A stretch of 64,000 nucleotides of DNA from NCBI RefSeq assembly GCF_001422325.1, contig NZ_LMMR01000008.1, positions 124,001-188,000 of the forward strand, given 5' to 3'. Positions 27,240-35,748 of this stretch are shown piece after piece. The notes under the pieces are model-generated. The model saw only the letters and a program-made list of their open reading frames with translations. It was not told where the DNA came from and ran no database searches. Position 1 is the stretch's first letter, and every line of letters starts with the position of its first letter. The DNA comes from Leifsonia sp. Leaf264 (GTDB lineage: Bacteria > Actinomycetota > Actinomycetes > Actinomycetales > Microbacteriaceae). A program made the position numbers and the translations under genes.

Positions 27240-27491
27240 TCAGGCAGAGCCGTCGGCGCCGCCGTCATGACCGTCGGGGTTCGCTCCGCCGTCGGCCGTG
27301 CCCTCGCCGGCCGAGCCGTCTGCTCCGCCGTCGTGGCCTCCGGGGTTCGCTCCGCCGTCTGCGGGGCCTTCTCCGCCCGATGCCGAGCCGTCGGCGCCGC
27401 CGTCGTGGCCGCCCGGGTTGGCTCCGCCGTCTGCGACGCCCTCGCCGCCGGTCGCGGCCTCGTTCGTGATGTCTTCGTCGTTGATCGCCAT
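27240..27491 (-). CDS. Small Asp/Gly/Ala-rich protein of three 22-residue repeats
   Basis: 83 aa: a 15-residue N-terminal leader-like segment (MAINDEDITNEAATG) followed by three near-identical 22-residue repeats (16-37, 40-61, 62-83), core ADGGANPGGHDGGADGSA. Only the third residue after GEG varies (V/P/T), and one Gly is Asp in the last copy. The protein is strongly acidic, has no Cys, aromatic residue or membrane helix. The ATG at 27491 has GGAAGG 7 bases upstream; upstream in-frame ATGs lack spacing. It is translationally coupled to the cupin oxygenase. It could be a precursor or substrate peptide for the oxygenase, a metal-binding repeat protein, or a disordered partner; the family is not characterised to my knowledge. 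Confidence 0.75.
   Translation of the reverse strand: MAINDEDITNEAATGGEGVADGGANPGGHDGGADGSASGGEGPADGGANPGGHDGGADGSAGEGTADGGANPDGHDGGADGSA
27243..27446 (-). repeat. Three tandem 66-bp coding repeats of the small repeat protein
   Basis: Copies at 27381-27446, 27309-27374 and 27243-27308 encode the three 22-residue units; a 6-base Ser-Gly linker separates the first two. Protein identity is nearly complete while many third codon positions differ, so the protein sequence, not just the DNA, has been kept. Confidence 0.85.
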
Positions 27492-27610
27492 CGTCATCCT
27501 TCCCACCCATGCGACTGGTCGTCGCCTTCCTCACAGTACGCCCGCGTCTCGCCGGATTCACCCCCTTGCGTCACCCGGCGGAACGGGTGCGCGGGTGGCC
27601 GCGGCGTCGC

Positions 27611-28909
27611 TCAGCCGCTGTAGGCCGCTGCGCAGGTCTGCGTCGTGGCCGTCATGCCCTTCAGGCCCGAGATGACCTGCGCCGGAGCTGCTGCCGGCGC
27701 AGCAGCAGCCGGCGCGGCCGCCGCGATGACCTCGGGGTCCTCGGTCGGCGTGGGGGTGGGGGTCGGCGCCACCGGCGTCGGAGTCGCGTTCGGGTCGAGA
27801 ACTGTTCCGCGACCGAGCGAGTCGCCGTCGAGGCTGAACGGCTGGTCTGCCGCGATGGCGGCGAAGAGCTCGTCGGCGAGGTCGGTGTACGGCACCACCT
27901 TGCCTGGATAGTCGGCATCGCCCGTCCCGCCGGGATACTGCACGAAGACGAGGTGGTCGAGGTCGATGTCCTTCAGGGCATACGCCATCGCCACGATCGA
28001 GTCGAGGCTCGTGAGGTTGCTCGACAGCTTCACGTTCGACGCGGCGGCTCGCGCGAGTCCGTAGAGCTTGCTGAGGTCGCCCAGGGTGTCGGCACTCTTC
28101 ATGGTGCGCATCAGCGACGACATGTACGTCTGCTGCGAGGAGATGCGGCTGAGATCGCTGCCGTCGCCCACTCCGTGACGACTGCGCAGGAAGCCGAGGG
28201 CGGTCGCCCCGGAGATCGTGCTGGTGCCGGCCGGAAGCACGAGGGCGGCATCGGGATCGTCGATGGCCTCCTCGACGCAGACCGGGACTCCGCCGATCGC
28301 GTCGGTCATGGCGATGACGCCGTTGAAGGAGACGGTTCCGGCGTAGGGGATAGTCTGGCCTGTGAGCTCGGACACCGTCGCCACGACGCAACCGAGGCCT
28401 CCCCGCGACCAGGCCTCGTTGAGCGGGCGGCCCGACATCGCGTAGAACTCCTCGCCGGTATCCGGATCGACGCACTCGGGATGCGGAACGATGAGGTCGC
28501 GGGGCAGGCTCACGACGACGCCGGAGGTGTGGTCGGCCGAGACGTGCAGGAGGATGTTCACGTCGTTGAGGGTGGCGTCGCGCACCCCGTAGGCGTCGCC
28601 CTGGGCGGCGTCGTTGTCGGTGCCGACCAGCAGGAAGTTGAAGCCGCCCTCGATCGCTCCGATCCGGGGCACGGGCAGCGGCGTCGCGGTGGCCGCATCC
28701 GCTCCGTTGGAGATGTCGATGCCGTTGTCGGCGACTCGTTGGCCGAGGTCATTGAGCTCGAACGCGCCGATCCCGCCGGCGGCGACCACGGCGACGGCTA
28801 CCGCGATGCCAGCGGCCTTGAGCACCGTGACGACGGCGTGCGGGCGGCGCAGCCGTCCATGACGGGGCGGGAATGCAGCTGCAGGGCGCTCCGGGTTCTC
28901 CGTCGCCAT
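27611..28909 (-). CDS. LytR-CpsA-Psr (LCP) family cell-wall glycopolymer ligase
   Basis: 432 aa. Cytoplasmic N-terminus, one membrane anchor (VVTVLKAAGIAVAVAVVAAGGIGAF), then the LCP domain: NFLLVGTDND, VVVSLPRDLIV (conserved Arg), GVIAMTDAIGGVPVCV, and ALGFLRSRHGVGDGSDLSRISSQQTYM (Arg cluster that binds the pyrophosphate lipid). The tail is a Pro/Thr/Ala-rich repeat region and a Cys-containing end. LCP enzymes transfer teichoic acids, arabinogalactan or similar polymers to peptidoglycan. The start at 28909 has AGGGAG well placed; further upstream ATGs are weaker. Confidence 0.88.
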   Translation of the reverse strand: MATENPERPAAAFPPRHGRLRRPHAVVTVLKAAGIAVAVAVVAAGGIGAFELNDLGQRVADNGIDISNGADAATATPLPVPRIGAIEGGFNFLLVGTDNDAAQGDAYGVRDATLNDVNILLHVSADHTSGVVVSLPRDLIVPHPECVDPDTGEEFYAMSGRPLNEAWSRGGLGCVVATVSELTGQTIPYAGTVSFNGVIAMTDAIGGVPVCVEEAIDDPDAALVLPAGTSTISGATALGFLRSRHGVGDGSDLSRISSQQTYMSSLMRTMKSADTLGDLSKLYGLARAAASNVKLSSNLTSLDSIVAMAYALKDIDLDHLVFVQYPGGTGDADYPGKVVPYTDLADELFAAIAADQPFSLDGDSLGRGTVLDPNATPTPVAPTPTPTPTEDPEVIAAAAPAAAAPAAAPAQVISGLKGMTATTQTCAAAYSG

Positions 28910-28968
28910 CGCCGCTCCCTTCGCCATCCGCGTGGAACTCATGCTCCCATGAGTATGTTTCGGGGCTG

Positions 28969-30054
28969 TCACGGCGTCGACCGGCGCGTCGCCGGCACCT
29001 CCAGCGAGGCCTCGTCGGCGGCGGAGACCGTCAGCACCACCCGGGCCAGGTGGGGATCGCGTTCGAGTTCGCGCTCGATGCGGCGGAGTTCAACGGCGAG
29101 GGCGTCCTCTGCGACGTTGCCGGCGAGGTCGACGGCGGCGATGAGGAACAGCTGGCCCGGCCCGATGAACTCGACGTGCAGGCTCGTGACGCGATCGACG
29201 TCGTGCCGGGCGAGCAGGCGCAAGAGCACGGCCTGCCTGTCGGCCTCACCGATGGCCTCGCCGAGCAGGAAGGCGCGATTGCGGGCGATCAGCAGCACGG
29301 CCACGACACCGAGCAGCACCCCCACTGCTATCGAACCGATGGCATCGAACGCCGACGATCCGGTGAGCTGATGCAGCAGGATGCCGAGGAACGCGATGGC
29401 CAGGCCGATGAGGGCGGCGGCGTCCTCGGCGAACACTGCTCGCAGCGTCGGGTTCGAGCTGGCGATGACGTGGTCGAGGGTGCCGCGGTTCAGCTCGTGG
29501 GCCGCCGCTCGCGCCTCGCGGAGGGCCCTGATGAACGAGATCCCCTCGAGCACGAAGGAGACCCCGAGCACCACGTAGGCGATGACGTAGTCCGTGGCGG
29601 GCTCGGGTTCGAGCAGGCTCTGGATTCCGTGCTGGATGGACAGCACGGCGCCGGCGGTGAAGAGCCCGAAGGCCGCGAACATCGACCAGATGTAGGCATC
29701 CTTGCCATAGCCGAGCGGATGCCGGGAGTCGGCCGGGCGCTGCGATCGCCTCTCGGCGATGAGCAGCAGCACCTCGTTTCCGGCGTCGGCCCAGGAGTGC
29801 GCGGCCTCGGCGACCATCGATGCTGAGCCGGTGATGACGGCGGCCACGCTCTTGGCCACGGCGATGAGGACGTTGGCGGCGAAGGCGATGATGACCGTGA
29901 GCAGGGTCTCGCCCGTCTTCGGCGGGGCGTCGGCGACGTCGTCGGCCTCGGCATCCGCGGCGTGATGGTCCGCGGGCAGGACCGGCTGGTCGAGCCTGAT
30001 GTCGGGGTGGGTTCGCTGGTCGCGCGGAGCGACGCCGTCGGTGTCAGTGCCCAT
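28969..30054 (-). CDS. Cation diffusion facilitator (CDF) family efflux protein
   Basis: 361 aa. Six-helix cation/proton antiporter: TLLTVIIAFAANVLIAVAKSVAAVITGSASMVAEAAHSWADAGNEVLLL carries the HxxxD site of helix II, and AEDAAALIGLAIAFLGILLHQLTG the helix V acidic site. A cytoplasmic C-terminal domain (TSLHVEFIGPGQLFLIAAVDL) follows. The branch resembles the larger CDF/SLC30A9-like proteins. The start at 30054 has GGAGGGG 5 bases upstream; the open frame runs 77 codons further but without support. The metal (Zn, Mn or Fe) cannot be told from sequence; it may counterbalance the zinc uptake operon. Confidence 0.85.
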   Translation of the reverse strand: MGTDTDGVAPRDQRTHPDIRLDQPVLPADHHAADAEADDVADAPPKTGETLLTVIIAFAANVLIAVAKSVAAVITGSASMVAEAAHSWADAGNEVLLLIAERRSQRPADSRHPLGYGKDAYIWSMFAAFGLFTAGAVLSIQHGIQSLLEPEPATDYVIAYVVLGVSFVLEGISFIRALREARAAAHELNRGTLDHVIASSNPTLRAVFAEDAAALIGLAIAFLGILLHQLTGSSAFDAIGSIAVGVLLGVVAVLLIARNRAFLLGEAIGEADRQAVLLRLLARHDVDRVTSLHVEFIGPGQLFLIAAVDLAGNVAEDALAVELRRIERELERDPHLARVVLTVSAADEASLEVPATRRSTP

Positions 30055-30148
30055 ACGCCCCTCCGTTCGCGGTCGATGCTCCTGCGAGTCTGGCACTGCT
30101 GCATCCGCGGGTCGAGACCGCCTCGCGGCGTGCCCGTAGGATCGACTG

Positions 30149-31069
30149 GTGACGGACGAGGCGGTGACCGAGGTCCCAGGTGCCGCCCCGGATTCGCGGC
30201 GGGCGACGGTGGGCGCGCTCACCCAGGTGGGCACAGAGGTCAGCATCAACTTCGGCTCGTCATTGGCCGGCGTCGTCATCCCCATCGTCGGATCGTTCGT
30301 CGTCGTGGCCGTGCGCCAACTGGTGATGGCAGTGGTGGTGCTCCCGCTCTACAGGCCGAAGCGGGCCGAACTCACCTGGACGCGACTGTGGCCCGCCCTC
30401 GCCCTCGGCGTCGTGCTGGCTGTGATGAACCTCGCGTTCTACGAGTCGGTGCACCTGCTCGGCCTGGGCGTCGCCGCGACCATCGAGTTCCTCGGACCCC
30501 TGCTGCTCGCCCTCACGGCGTCGCGTCGCGCGCTCGACGTCGTCTGCGCCATAGCGGCCGGGATCGGCGTCGTGCTGCTCACCGGGCTCGACGGAACCAT
30601 CAACGCGCTGGGCGTCGCGCTCGCGCTCACAGCGGCGGCGAGCTGGGCGGCCTACATCCTGCTGACCCGGCGGGTCGCCCTCAAGCTCCCCGGCCTCGAG
30701 GGCCTCACCGTCGCCAGCATCGTCAGCCTGGTGCTGCTCGTGCCGGCTGCGCTGATCACCCTCGACGTCTCGGTCATCGACTGGCGGGTGCTGGGCCTGC
30801 TCCTCGCGATCGGCGTGCTGTCCTCGGCGCTGCCCTACAGTCTCGACACCTTCATCCTGCGGCGCATCCCGGCACGGGTGTACGCCATCATCACGTCGTT
30901 CGGGCCCGTGATCGCCGCCATCTTCGGATGGCTCATCCTGGCCGAGCAGTTCACCGTCGTGCAGGTGCTGGCCATCGGCCTGGTGTGCGCCGCTGCCGGC
31001 ACGGCCATCGCCACGCAGCGTGTTCCGCCGGCATCCGACCTCGAGATGACGGCCGAAGGTCAGCACTGA
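30149..31069 (+). CDS. EamA/RhtA-type drug/metabolite exporter
   Basis: 306 aa, GTG start, ten hydrophobic helices in two EamA halves. VGTEVSINFGSSLAGVVIPIVGSFVVVAVRQ and NLAFYESVHLLGLGVAATIEFLGPLLLAL match the RhtA/YdcO-like threonine/homoserine exporter group; the second half has LPYSLDTFILRRIPARVYAIITSFGPVIAAIFGWLILAEQ. Probable amino acid or metabolite export. It is divergent from the cation efflux gene. A second EamA protein is at 55698-56669. Confidence 0.85.
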   Translation: MTDEAVTEVPGAAPDSRRATVGALTQVGTEVSINFGSSLAGVVIPIVGSFVVVAVRQLVMAVVVLPLYRPKRAELTWTRLWPALALGVVLAVMNLAFYESVHLLGLGVAATIEFLGPLLLALTASRRALDVVCAIAAGIGVVLLTGLDGTINALGVALALTAAASWAAYILLTRRVALKLPGLEGLTVASIVSLVLLVPAALITLDVSVIDWRVLGLLLAIGVLSSALPYSLDTFILRRIPARVYAIITSFGPVIAAIFGWLILAEQFTVVQVLAIGLVCAAAGTAIATQRVPPASDLEMTAEGQH

Positions 31070-31087
31070 CGTCGGCGCCGGGTCGAC

Positions 31088-31747
31088 TCAGAGGTCGCCC
31101 AGTCCGACGCCGAAGATGGTGACGCCCACTGTGATCGTCACGATGAAGGTGATCACGCCGCTCTTGGCGAGGATCCAGTCGCGCATGCGCAGCAGCCGTT
31201 CCCCCATCGAGTCCGGCCGGGCGAGAGTCATGATCACGGGCACGCTCACCGTCACCGAGCTCAGCACCGTGTAGATCACCAGGCACGTCACCAACTCGGT
31301 GGGCGACAGCTTGGCCGTGCCGAGGGCGAGGCCGGCCGCGGTGGCGAGCAGGATGGCCTTCGGTCGGATGTTGAGAAGCAGTGCGAACCCGATGGACGCG
31401 CCGACGCCGAAGGTCGACACCCGGTCGAGGAGGGCGTTCGTCGACGCCGGTTCGCGGTCACGGGTGCGGAGCCAATGGATGACCCCGACCGCCACGAGCA
31501 GGAGGCCGATCACGATCTCGACGATGGCGACGGTCGTCCCGAGCTTGACGCGGCGAGGCAGGGCGGCGAGGCCGAAGCTGAGCGCCCCGGCCACGACGAA
31601 CAGGCCGACGAGGTAGGCGATCAGGTACGGCAGTGCTGTGCGGCCGCGCTTCGGCGACAGCAGCAGGACGACCGTGGTCAGGAAGGGGACCGAGCTCAGG
31701 GCCATGGCCAGGGCGATGGGCAGGAGCGCTCCGATGGCCTGGGGCAT
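31088..31747 (-). CDS. GAP-family (Sap, sulfolipid-1-addressing-like) membrane protein
   Basis: 219 aa with six helices: the N-terminal IGALLPIALAMALSSVPFLTTVVLLLSPKRGRTALPYLIAYLVGLF and the central NIRPKAILLATAAGLALG are typical of the GAP family (PF11139), which includes mycobacterial glycolipid-addressing proteins that help export surface lipids. Convergent with the EamA gene, 18 bases apart. Its proximity to the glycosyltransferase cassette at 33197-36542 may be accidental. Confidence 0.75.
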   Translation of the reverse strand: MPQAIGALLPIALAMALSSVPFLTTVVLLLSPKRGRTALPYLIAYLVGLFVVAGALSFGLAALPRRVKLGTTVAIVEIVIGLLLVAVGVIHWLRTRDREPASTNALLDRVSTFGVGASIGFALLLNIRPKAILLATAAGLALGTAKLSPTELVTCLVIYTVLSSVTVSVPVIMTLARPDSMGERLLRMRDWILAKSGVITFIVTITVGVTIFGVGLGDL

Positions 31748-31941
31748 CCGCTTCCCTTCATCTCGGGTTCATGGGTCGATCGCGTGCGAGCGTCGAGGTC
31801 ACGCTATCGCGACGCTGAGCCGTGCGTGCGGAATGTTCCCCTGCACGCGGCGGAGGCTTCGACGTCGCGCTCGCCGGCACTGCTGGGGCGCTCGGCCGGA
31901 CCTCGTCGCTTCGGAGCCTCGCGCCGCATAGTCTGGGCTCG

Positions 31942-32661
31942 ATGCCCCACGACTACCCCCTGCACACTCCGCTCGAGGCGCGCTGCCTCTGCTGCGGCTC
32001 GCTGCAGCCGTTCACCTTCACCGCGGACTCCGACCAGGTCGTCTGCGTGCACTGCCGATCGCACCTCGGACCGGAGAAGGCCGAGCGGCGCGACCTCGCG
32101 CACATCGCGCTCTGGTCGGCGATCAGCGAGGCGCAGGCCATCGCCGCGTCGGAGGCCGAAGCGCTGGCGGCGGCTGATGCCGCCGCCGCCGCGCGCTCGA
32201 TCGCGGAGCTGGAGGCCACGGTCGCCGATCTGTCGGCCACGGTGATCGGCCAGTTCGACGCGGCTCCCGCATCCGGGGTGCGCGAACAGCTGCAGAGCGA
32301 CCTCGTACGCCGTGCCGAACGGGCGACGGAGCTGGCGAACCGCCGCACCGATCGCATCATGGCGGTGCTGTGGCGTCTCGGTGTCCTCCACAGTGCGGCG
32401 AGCGGTGGCTCGACCTGCACCTGCGGGAAGTCGATCACGGCCTGCCCGGAGTACCGCATCCTGAGCTCGGAGCAGCAGGTGCTGCGCGAGTGGGAGGCGA
32501 AGAACGTGGCGTTGGCCGCGGCGGGCTCTCGTCATGCCCTCCCGCCGGAGCATCCCGCTGTGACGGATGCCGCCGGCTCGGCGCCAGCGGCGACGTCAGC
32601 GACCCGCCACTCCACGAGGCCCTCGCGCCAGGAGCGATCCGGGCGCTTCGATCGGCGCTGA
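31942..32661 (+). CDS. Zinc-ribbon and coiled-coil protein, unknown function
   Basis: 239 aa. The N-terminal CLCCGSLQPFTFTADSDQVVCVHC is a four-Cys zinc-ribbon; residues about 65-110 are Ala/Glu-rich and predicted helical coiled coil (SEAQAIAASEAEALAAADAAAAARSIAELEAT). A second Cys cluster (STCTCGKSITACPEY) could form another metal site. The C-terminus is low complexity. I do not recognise the family. The start at 31942 follows a promoter-like TAGTCT about 15 bases upstream; the frame extends to 31822 without support. Confidence 0.6.
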   Translation: MPHDYPLHTPLEARCLCCGSLQPFTFTADSDQVVCVHCRSHLGPEKAERRDLAHIALWSAISEAQAIAASEAEALAAADAAAAARSIAELEATVADLSATVIGQFDAAPASGVREQLQSDLVRRAERATELANRRTDRIMAVLWRLGVLHSAASGGSTCTCGKSITACPEYRILSSEQQVLREWEAKNVALAAAGSRHALPPEHPAVTDAAGSAPAATSATRHSTRPSRQERSGRFDRR

Positions 32662-32702
32662 CGGAGCGGGCCGCTCGCCCGGCCGTCAGGACCGGTGGGC
32701 GT

Positions 32703-33056
32703 TCAGCGCGTATCGCCGGAAGCGGCCGTGCGCTCGGCTTCGAGCTGGAGGTAGGACGCGGCGTCGCTCTCGCGCATCACGAGCATGCCGCCCTCACTGA
32801 AGGCGCTGGCGTCGAGGGCCTGCAGCCACTGACGGTTGAGCTCGGGCGGGCGCGATCCCGAGAAGTGGAACTGCAGCGGGATCGACGGCGATGCCCAGAT
32901 GCTGATGCGGCCGGAACCCTGGTTCGACGGGATGGCCCAGGACACGTAGAACGACTCCTGCCGCCGAAGCCGAAGCCCCGTCGCCACCTTGATGTGCGCC
33001 AGCGTGCGGTCATCCATCTCGTATGACGTGCCGGCCCCGTAGATCAGTTCTCCCAC
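32703..33056 (-). CDS. DUF7882 small protein (copy 1)
   Basis: 117 aa, GTG start. Begins GELIYGAGTSYEMDDRTLAHIKVATGLRLRRQESFYVSW and continues with SGRISIWASPSIPLQFHFSGSRPPELNRQWLQAL. This family is typical of Microbacteriaceae and is often mislabelled as ATP-dependent DNA ligase; no ligase motif (KxDG) is present. A paralog lies at 37177-37518 with the same core (MDDRTLAHIKVA / FDDRLLAHLKVA, LRRQESF / LRRGESF). Function unknown; the beta-rich core with one conserved Trp suggests a small binding domain. Confidence 0.75.
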   Translation of the reverse strand: MGELIYGAGTSYEMDDRTLAHIKVATGLRLRRQESFYVSWAIPSNQGSGRISIWASPSIPLQFHFSGSRPPELNRQWLQALDASAFSEGGMLVMRESDAASYLQLEAERTAASGDTR

Positions 33057-33196
33057 CGGGCAAGCATCTCACTTCCGCCGTCGACGGTTTCGCCATTCCG
33101 TGCACGTTTTCGGCGGATCGAGCGCAGGCGATGGTCATGGATGGCGTCGCGTCAACCCCCTGATGATGGAACCGGGCTCCGGCGTAGTCTCCTCGA

Positions 33197-34330
33197 ATGC
33201 TTCCCCAGACACTGTCCGCGCCGACGGCGCCCCCCGACACTGCCGGGCTCGCCTCGGGAGGTCCCGCTGCCCGAGCCGTGTCATTGGGGGCTCCGGGATG
33301 GCAGGACAATCCGCCGATCCTCGAGGCCGCACTCTCCACCCTGCCGGGCCGCGATGCCGGAGTCCAGGCACTCCTCGACTGGAGTGCGGCGATCGGCATC
33401 GAGCTCCCGCGGCCGGGCTTCGGCGACACGGCCCTGGTCTGGGAACTGCTGGCGTCGGTGGCCGCTGTCGACCTGGCCGCGGCGCGCACCCTCGAGCCGC
33501 ACCTCGACGCCCTCGCCATCCTCGAGCAGGCGGGCATCGTCGACATCGCGTCGACCTTCTCCGGCATCGGCGCGACGGACGAGAGCACCTGGGGCGTCTT
33601 CGCCGCCGAGGGACCCGGCGTGCGGGTGACCGCTGTCGCCACCCCGGACGGATGGCAGCTCGACGGCGTGAAGCCGTGGTGCTCCCTCGCGAGTCGCCTG
33701 TCCCATGCCCTCGTCACGGCTCACACCGAGAACGGCAGGCGACTGTTCGCCGTCGCCCTGCGCCACGACGGCGTGACGGCATCCGACGGCCCGTGGGTCT
33801 CACGCGGGCTGCCCGACATCGTGAGCGCACCCGTCACCTTCGACGGGGTGCCCGCTGTCCCCGTCGGCGACGACGGCTGGTACCTCCAGCGGCCCGGCTT
33901 CGCCTGGGGCGGCATCGGGGTGGCGGCGTGCTGGTGGGGTGGCACCGTCGGTCTGGCCCGCACGCTGTACGCGGCATCCGAAGCCCGGGAGCCCGACCAG
34001 ATCGGGCTGGCCCACCTCGGGGCCGTCGACGTCGCCGTCGACACGGCGCGGGCTGCGCTCGCCGACGCGTCGGCCGTGGTCGACGGGGCGGCCGAGCCGT
34101 CGCAGCGGCCGAGCGTGATCGCGAAGCGGGTGCGGTCCATCGTGGCCGCGGCCGCCGAGACCACGCTCGCCCATGTCGCGCATGCCCTCGGCCCGCTGCC
34201 CCTCGTCGCCGACGAGGCCCACGCGAGCCGGGTGGCCGACCTGCAGATCTACCTGAGGCAACACCATGCGGAACGCGACGATGCGGCCCTCGGCCGTGCG
34301 CTGCTCGAGGCCGGAGGTGCACCGTGGTGA
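33197..34330 (+). CDS. Acyl-CoA dehydrogenase-like flavoprotein
   Basis: 377 aa. Domain order matches the acyl-CoA dehydrogenase superfamily: helical N-terminal part, beta domain (WGVFAAEGPGVRVTAVATPDGWQLDGVKPWCSLASRLSHALVTA), and a C-terminal helical bundle (VAACWWGGTVGLARTLYAA, ALGPLPLVADEAHASRVADLQIYLRQHHAERD). The usual C-terminal YGGxGY and catalytic Glu segment is not obvious, so it may be a desaturase- or monooxygenase-like variant. It overlaps the next gene by 7 bases and begins a three-gene cassette with a deacetylase-methyltransferase and a glycosyltransferase, suggesting an acyl tailoring step. Confidence 0.75.
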   Translation: MLPQTLSAPTAPPDTAGLASGGPAARAVSLGAPGWQDNPPILEAALSTLPGRDAGVQALLDWSAAIGIELPRPGFGDTALVWELLASVAAVDLAAARTLEPHLDALAILEQAGIVDIASTFSGIGATDESTWGVFAAEGPGVRVTAVATPDGWQLDGVKPWCSLASRLSHALVTAHTENGRRLFAVALRHDGVTASDGPWVSRGLPDIVSAPVTFDGVPAVPVGDDGWYLQRPGFAWGGIGVAACWWGGTVGLARTLYAASEAREPDQIGLAHLGAVDVAVDTARAALADASAVVDGAAEPSQRPSVIAKRVRSIVAAAAETTLAHVAHALGPLPLVADEAHASRVADLQIYLRQHHAERDDAALGRALLEAGGAPW

Positions 34331-35748
34331 CGTTCGACAGCTCCCAGACCGGAACACTCGAATCGGAGTGGGCGGATGCCGATCGCTGGCAGCGCCTGCC
34401 GCGCTACGCCAGGCCGATCGAACACCTGGTGGTGCTGGCCGCGCATCCCGATGACGAGACCCTGGGCGCCGGCGGCTTGATCGAGAGCGCCGGCCGCAAC
34501 GGCACGCGCATCTCGATCGTGGTCGCGACCGATGGCGAGGCCTCGCACCCCTCGTCGCCGACCCACACGCCGTGGCAGCTCAGTCGCATCCGTCGCCGGG
34601 AGATGCGGAAGGCCATCGATCACCTGGCGCCGGATGCCGTCATCCACCACTGCGAGATTCCCGACGGCCAACTCATCGACCACGTCGACGAGGTCGTCGA
34701 CTGCGTGGTCGGCATCGTCAACGACGCCGGCGGCGGGGCCACCATCGTCGCCCCGTGGAGCGGCGACGGGCATCGGGACCACCGGGCGGCTGCCGCTGCG
34801 GCGCGACAGGCCGCCGAGAACACCGGCAGCGCCCTGCTCGAGTACCCGATCTGGATGTGGCACTGGGGCCGCCCCGACGACGACAGCCTCCCGTGGAACG
34901 ACATGGTGGCCATCGACCTCGACGCCGACACCCGTATGGCCAAGAGCTCGGCCCTGATCGAGCACGTCAGCCAGACCGCTCCGCTCTCGGACCAGGCCGG
35001 AGACGAGGCCGTGATCGGCGTCGAGATGCGCAGCCACTTCGAGCGCCCGTTCGAGGTGTTCTTCGCTGACGGCCATGCGCAGCGGGAAGAGACACCCGAG
35101 ACCCGGGAGACCGCGGCGACGGATGCCGCCCCCTCGGCGCAGCCGGCCACGCTGGAACGCGACTTCTTCGACAACTTCTATGCCGGTCGCGACGACCCCT
35201 GGGGCTTCGAGACGCGCTGGTACGAGAAGCGCAAGCGCGACATCCTGCTGGCCTCACTGCCGCACGAGCGCTACACGACTGCACTCGAGGTCGGCTGCTC
35301 GACGGGGAAGCTCACGGCGTCGCTCGCCGGACGCGCCGATGCGCTGCTGGGCATCGACATCTCGCCGGAGCCGTTGCGCGCGGCTCGGAAGCGCCTGGCC
35401 GAGCACTCGAACGTCGAGCTGCGCGTGGCATCGGCGCCGGCCGAGTGGCCCGACGGTCACTTCGACCTCGTGGTGCTCTCCGAGGTCGGCTACTACTGGA
35501 GCCGGGCCGACCTCGATCTCGCCCTGGATCGGGTGGTGGACTCCCTCGACGCCGACGGAGTCCTGGTGGCCTGCCACTGGCGGCATCCGGTCTCCGAGTA
35601 CCCCCTCACGGGAGACGATGTCCACGCCGCGATCGCTGCGCGGTCGGAACTCGTCGCGACGGTGCAGCACCGCGAGGAGGACTTCGTGCTCGAGGTCTTC
35701 CGTCGCCCGCCCGGCGCCTCGGTCGCGCGGGAGACCGGCCTCCTGTGA
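34324..35748 (+). CDS. PIG-L family deacetylase fused to a NodS-like methyltransferase
   Basis: 474 aa in one frame. Residues about 35-235 are a LmbE/PIG-L zinc deacetylase: LVVLAAHPDDETLGAGG (His41, Asp43, Asp44) and PWSGDGHRDHRAA (His). After a short linker, residues about 280-470 form a class I SAM methyltransferase of the NodS type: DFFDNFYAGRDDPWGFETRWYEKRKRDILLASLP then motif I LEVGCSTGKLTASLAGRADALLGIDIS. GTG at 34324 (or 34327) follows GGAGGT and overlaps the upstream gene. NodS N-methylates and NodB-like enzymes deacetylate amino sugars, so the fusion suggests consecutive N-deacetylation and N-methylation of a glycan. Confidence 0.85.
   Translation: MVTFDSSQTGTLESEWADADRWQRLPRYARPIEHLVVLAAHPDDETLGAGGLIESAGRNGTRISIVVATDGEASHPSSPTHTPWQLSRIRRREMRKAIDHLAPDAVIHHCEIPDGQLIDHVDEVVDCVVGIVNDAGGGATIVAPWSGDGHRDHRAAAAAARQAAENTGSALLEYPIWMWHWGRPDDDSLPWNDMVAIDLDADTRMAKSSALIEHVSQTAPLSDQAGDEAVIGVEMRSHFERPFEVFFADGHAQREETPETRETAATDAAPSAQPATLERDFFDNFYAGRDDPWGFETRWYEKRKRDILLASLPHERYTTALEVGCSTGKLTASLAGRADALLGIDISPEPLRAARKRLAEHSNVELRVASAPAEWPDGHFDLVVLSEVGYYWSRADLDLALDRVVDSLDADGVLVACHWRHPVSEYPLTGDDVHAAIAARSELVATVQHREEDFVLEVFRRPPGASVARETGLL

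Noticed and set aside
32655-32709. GCGCTGA/TCAGCGC inverted repeat between two convergent genes
   Set aside because: Arms are 7 bases with a 41-base loop; too weak to call a terminator.
32703-33056. ATP-dependent DNA ligase, the label often given to this family
   Set aside because: No KxDG adenylation motif, and only 117 residues long; the same holds for 37177-37518.
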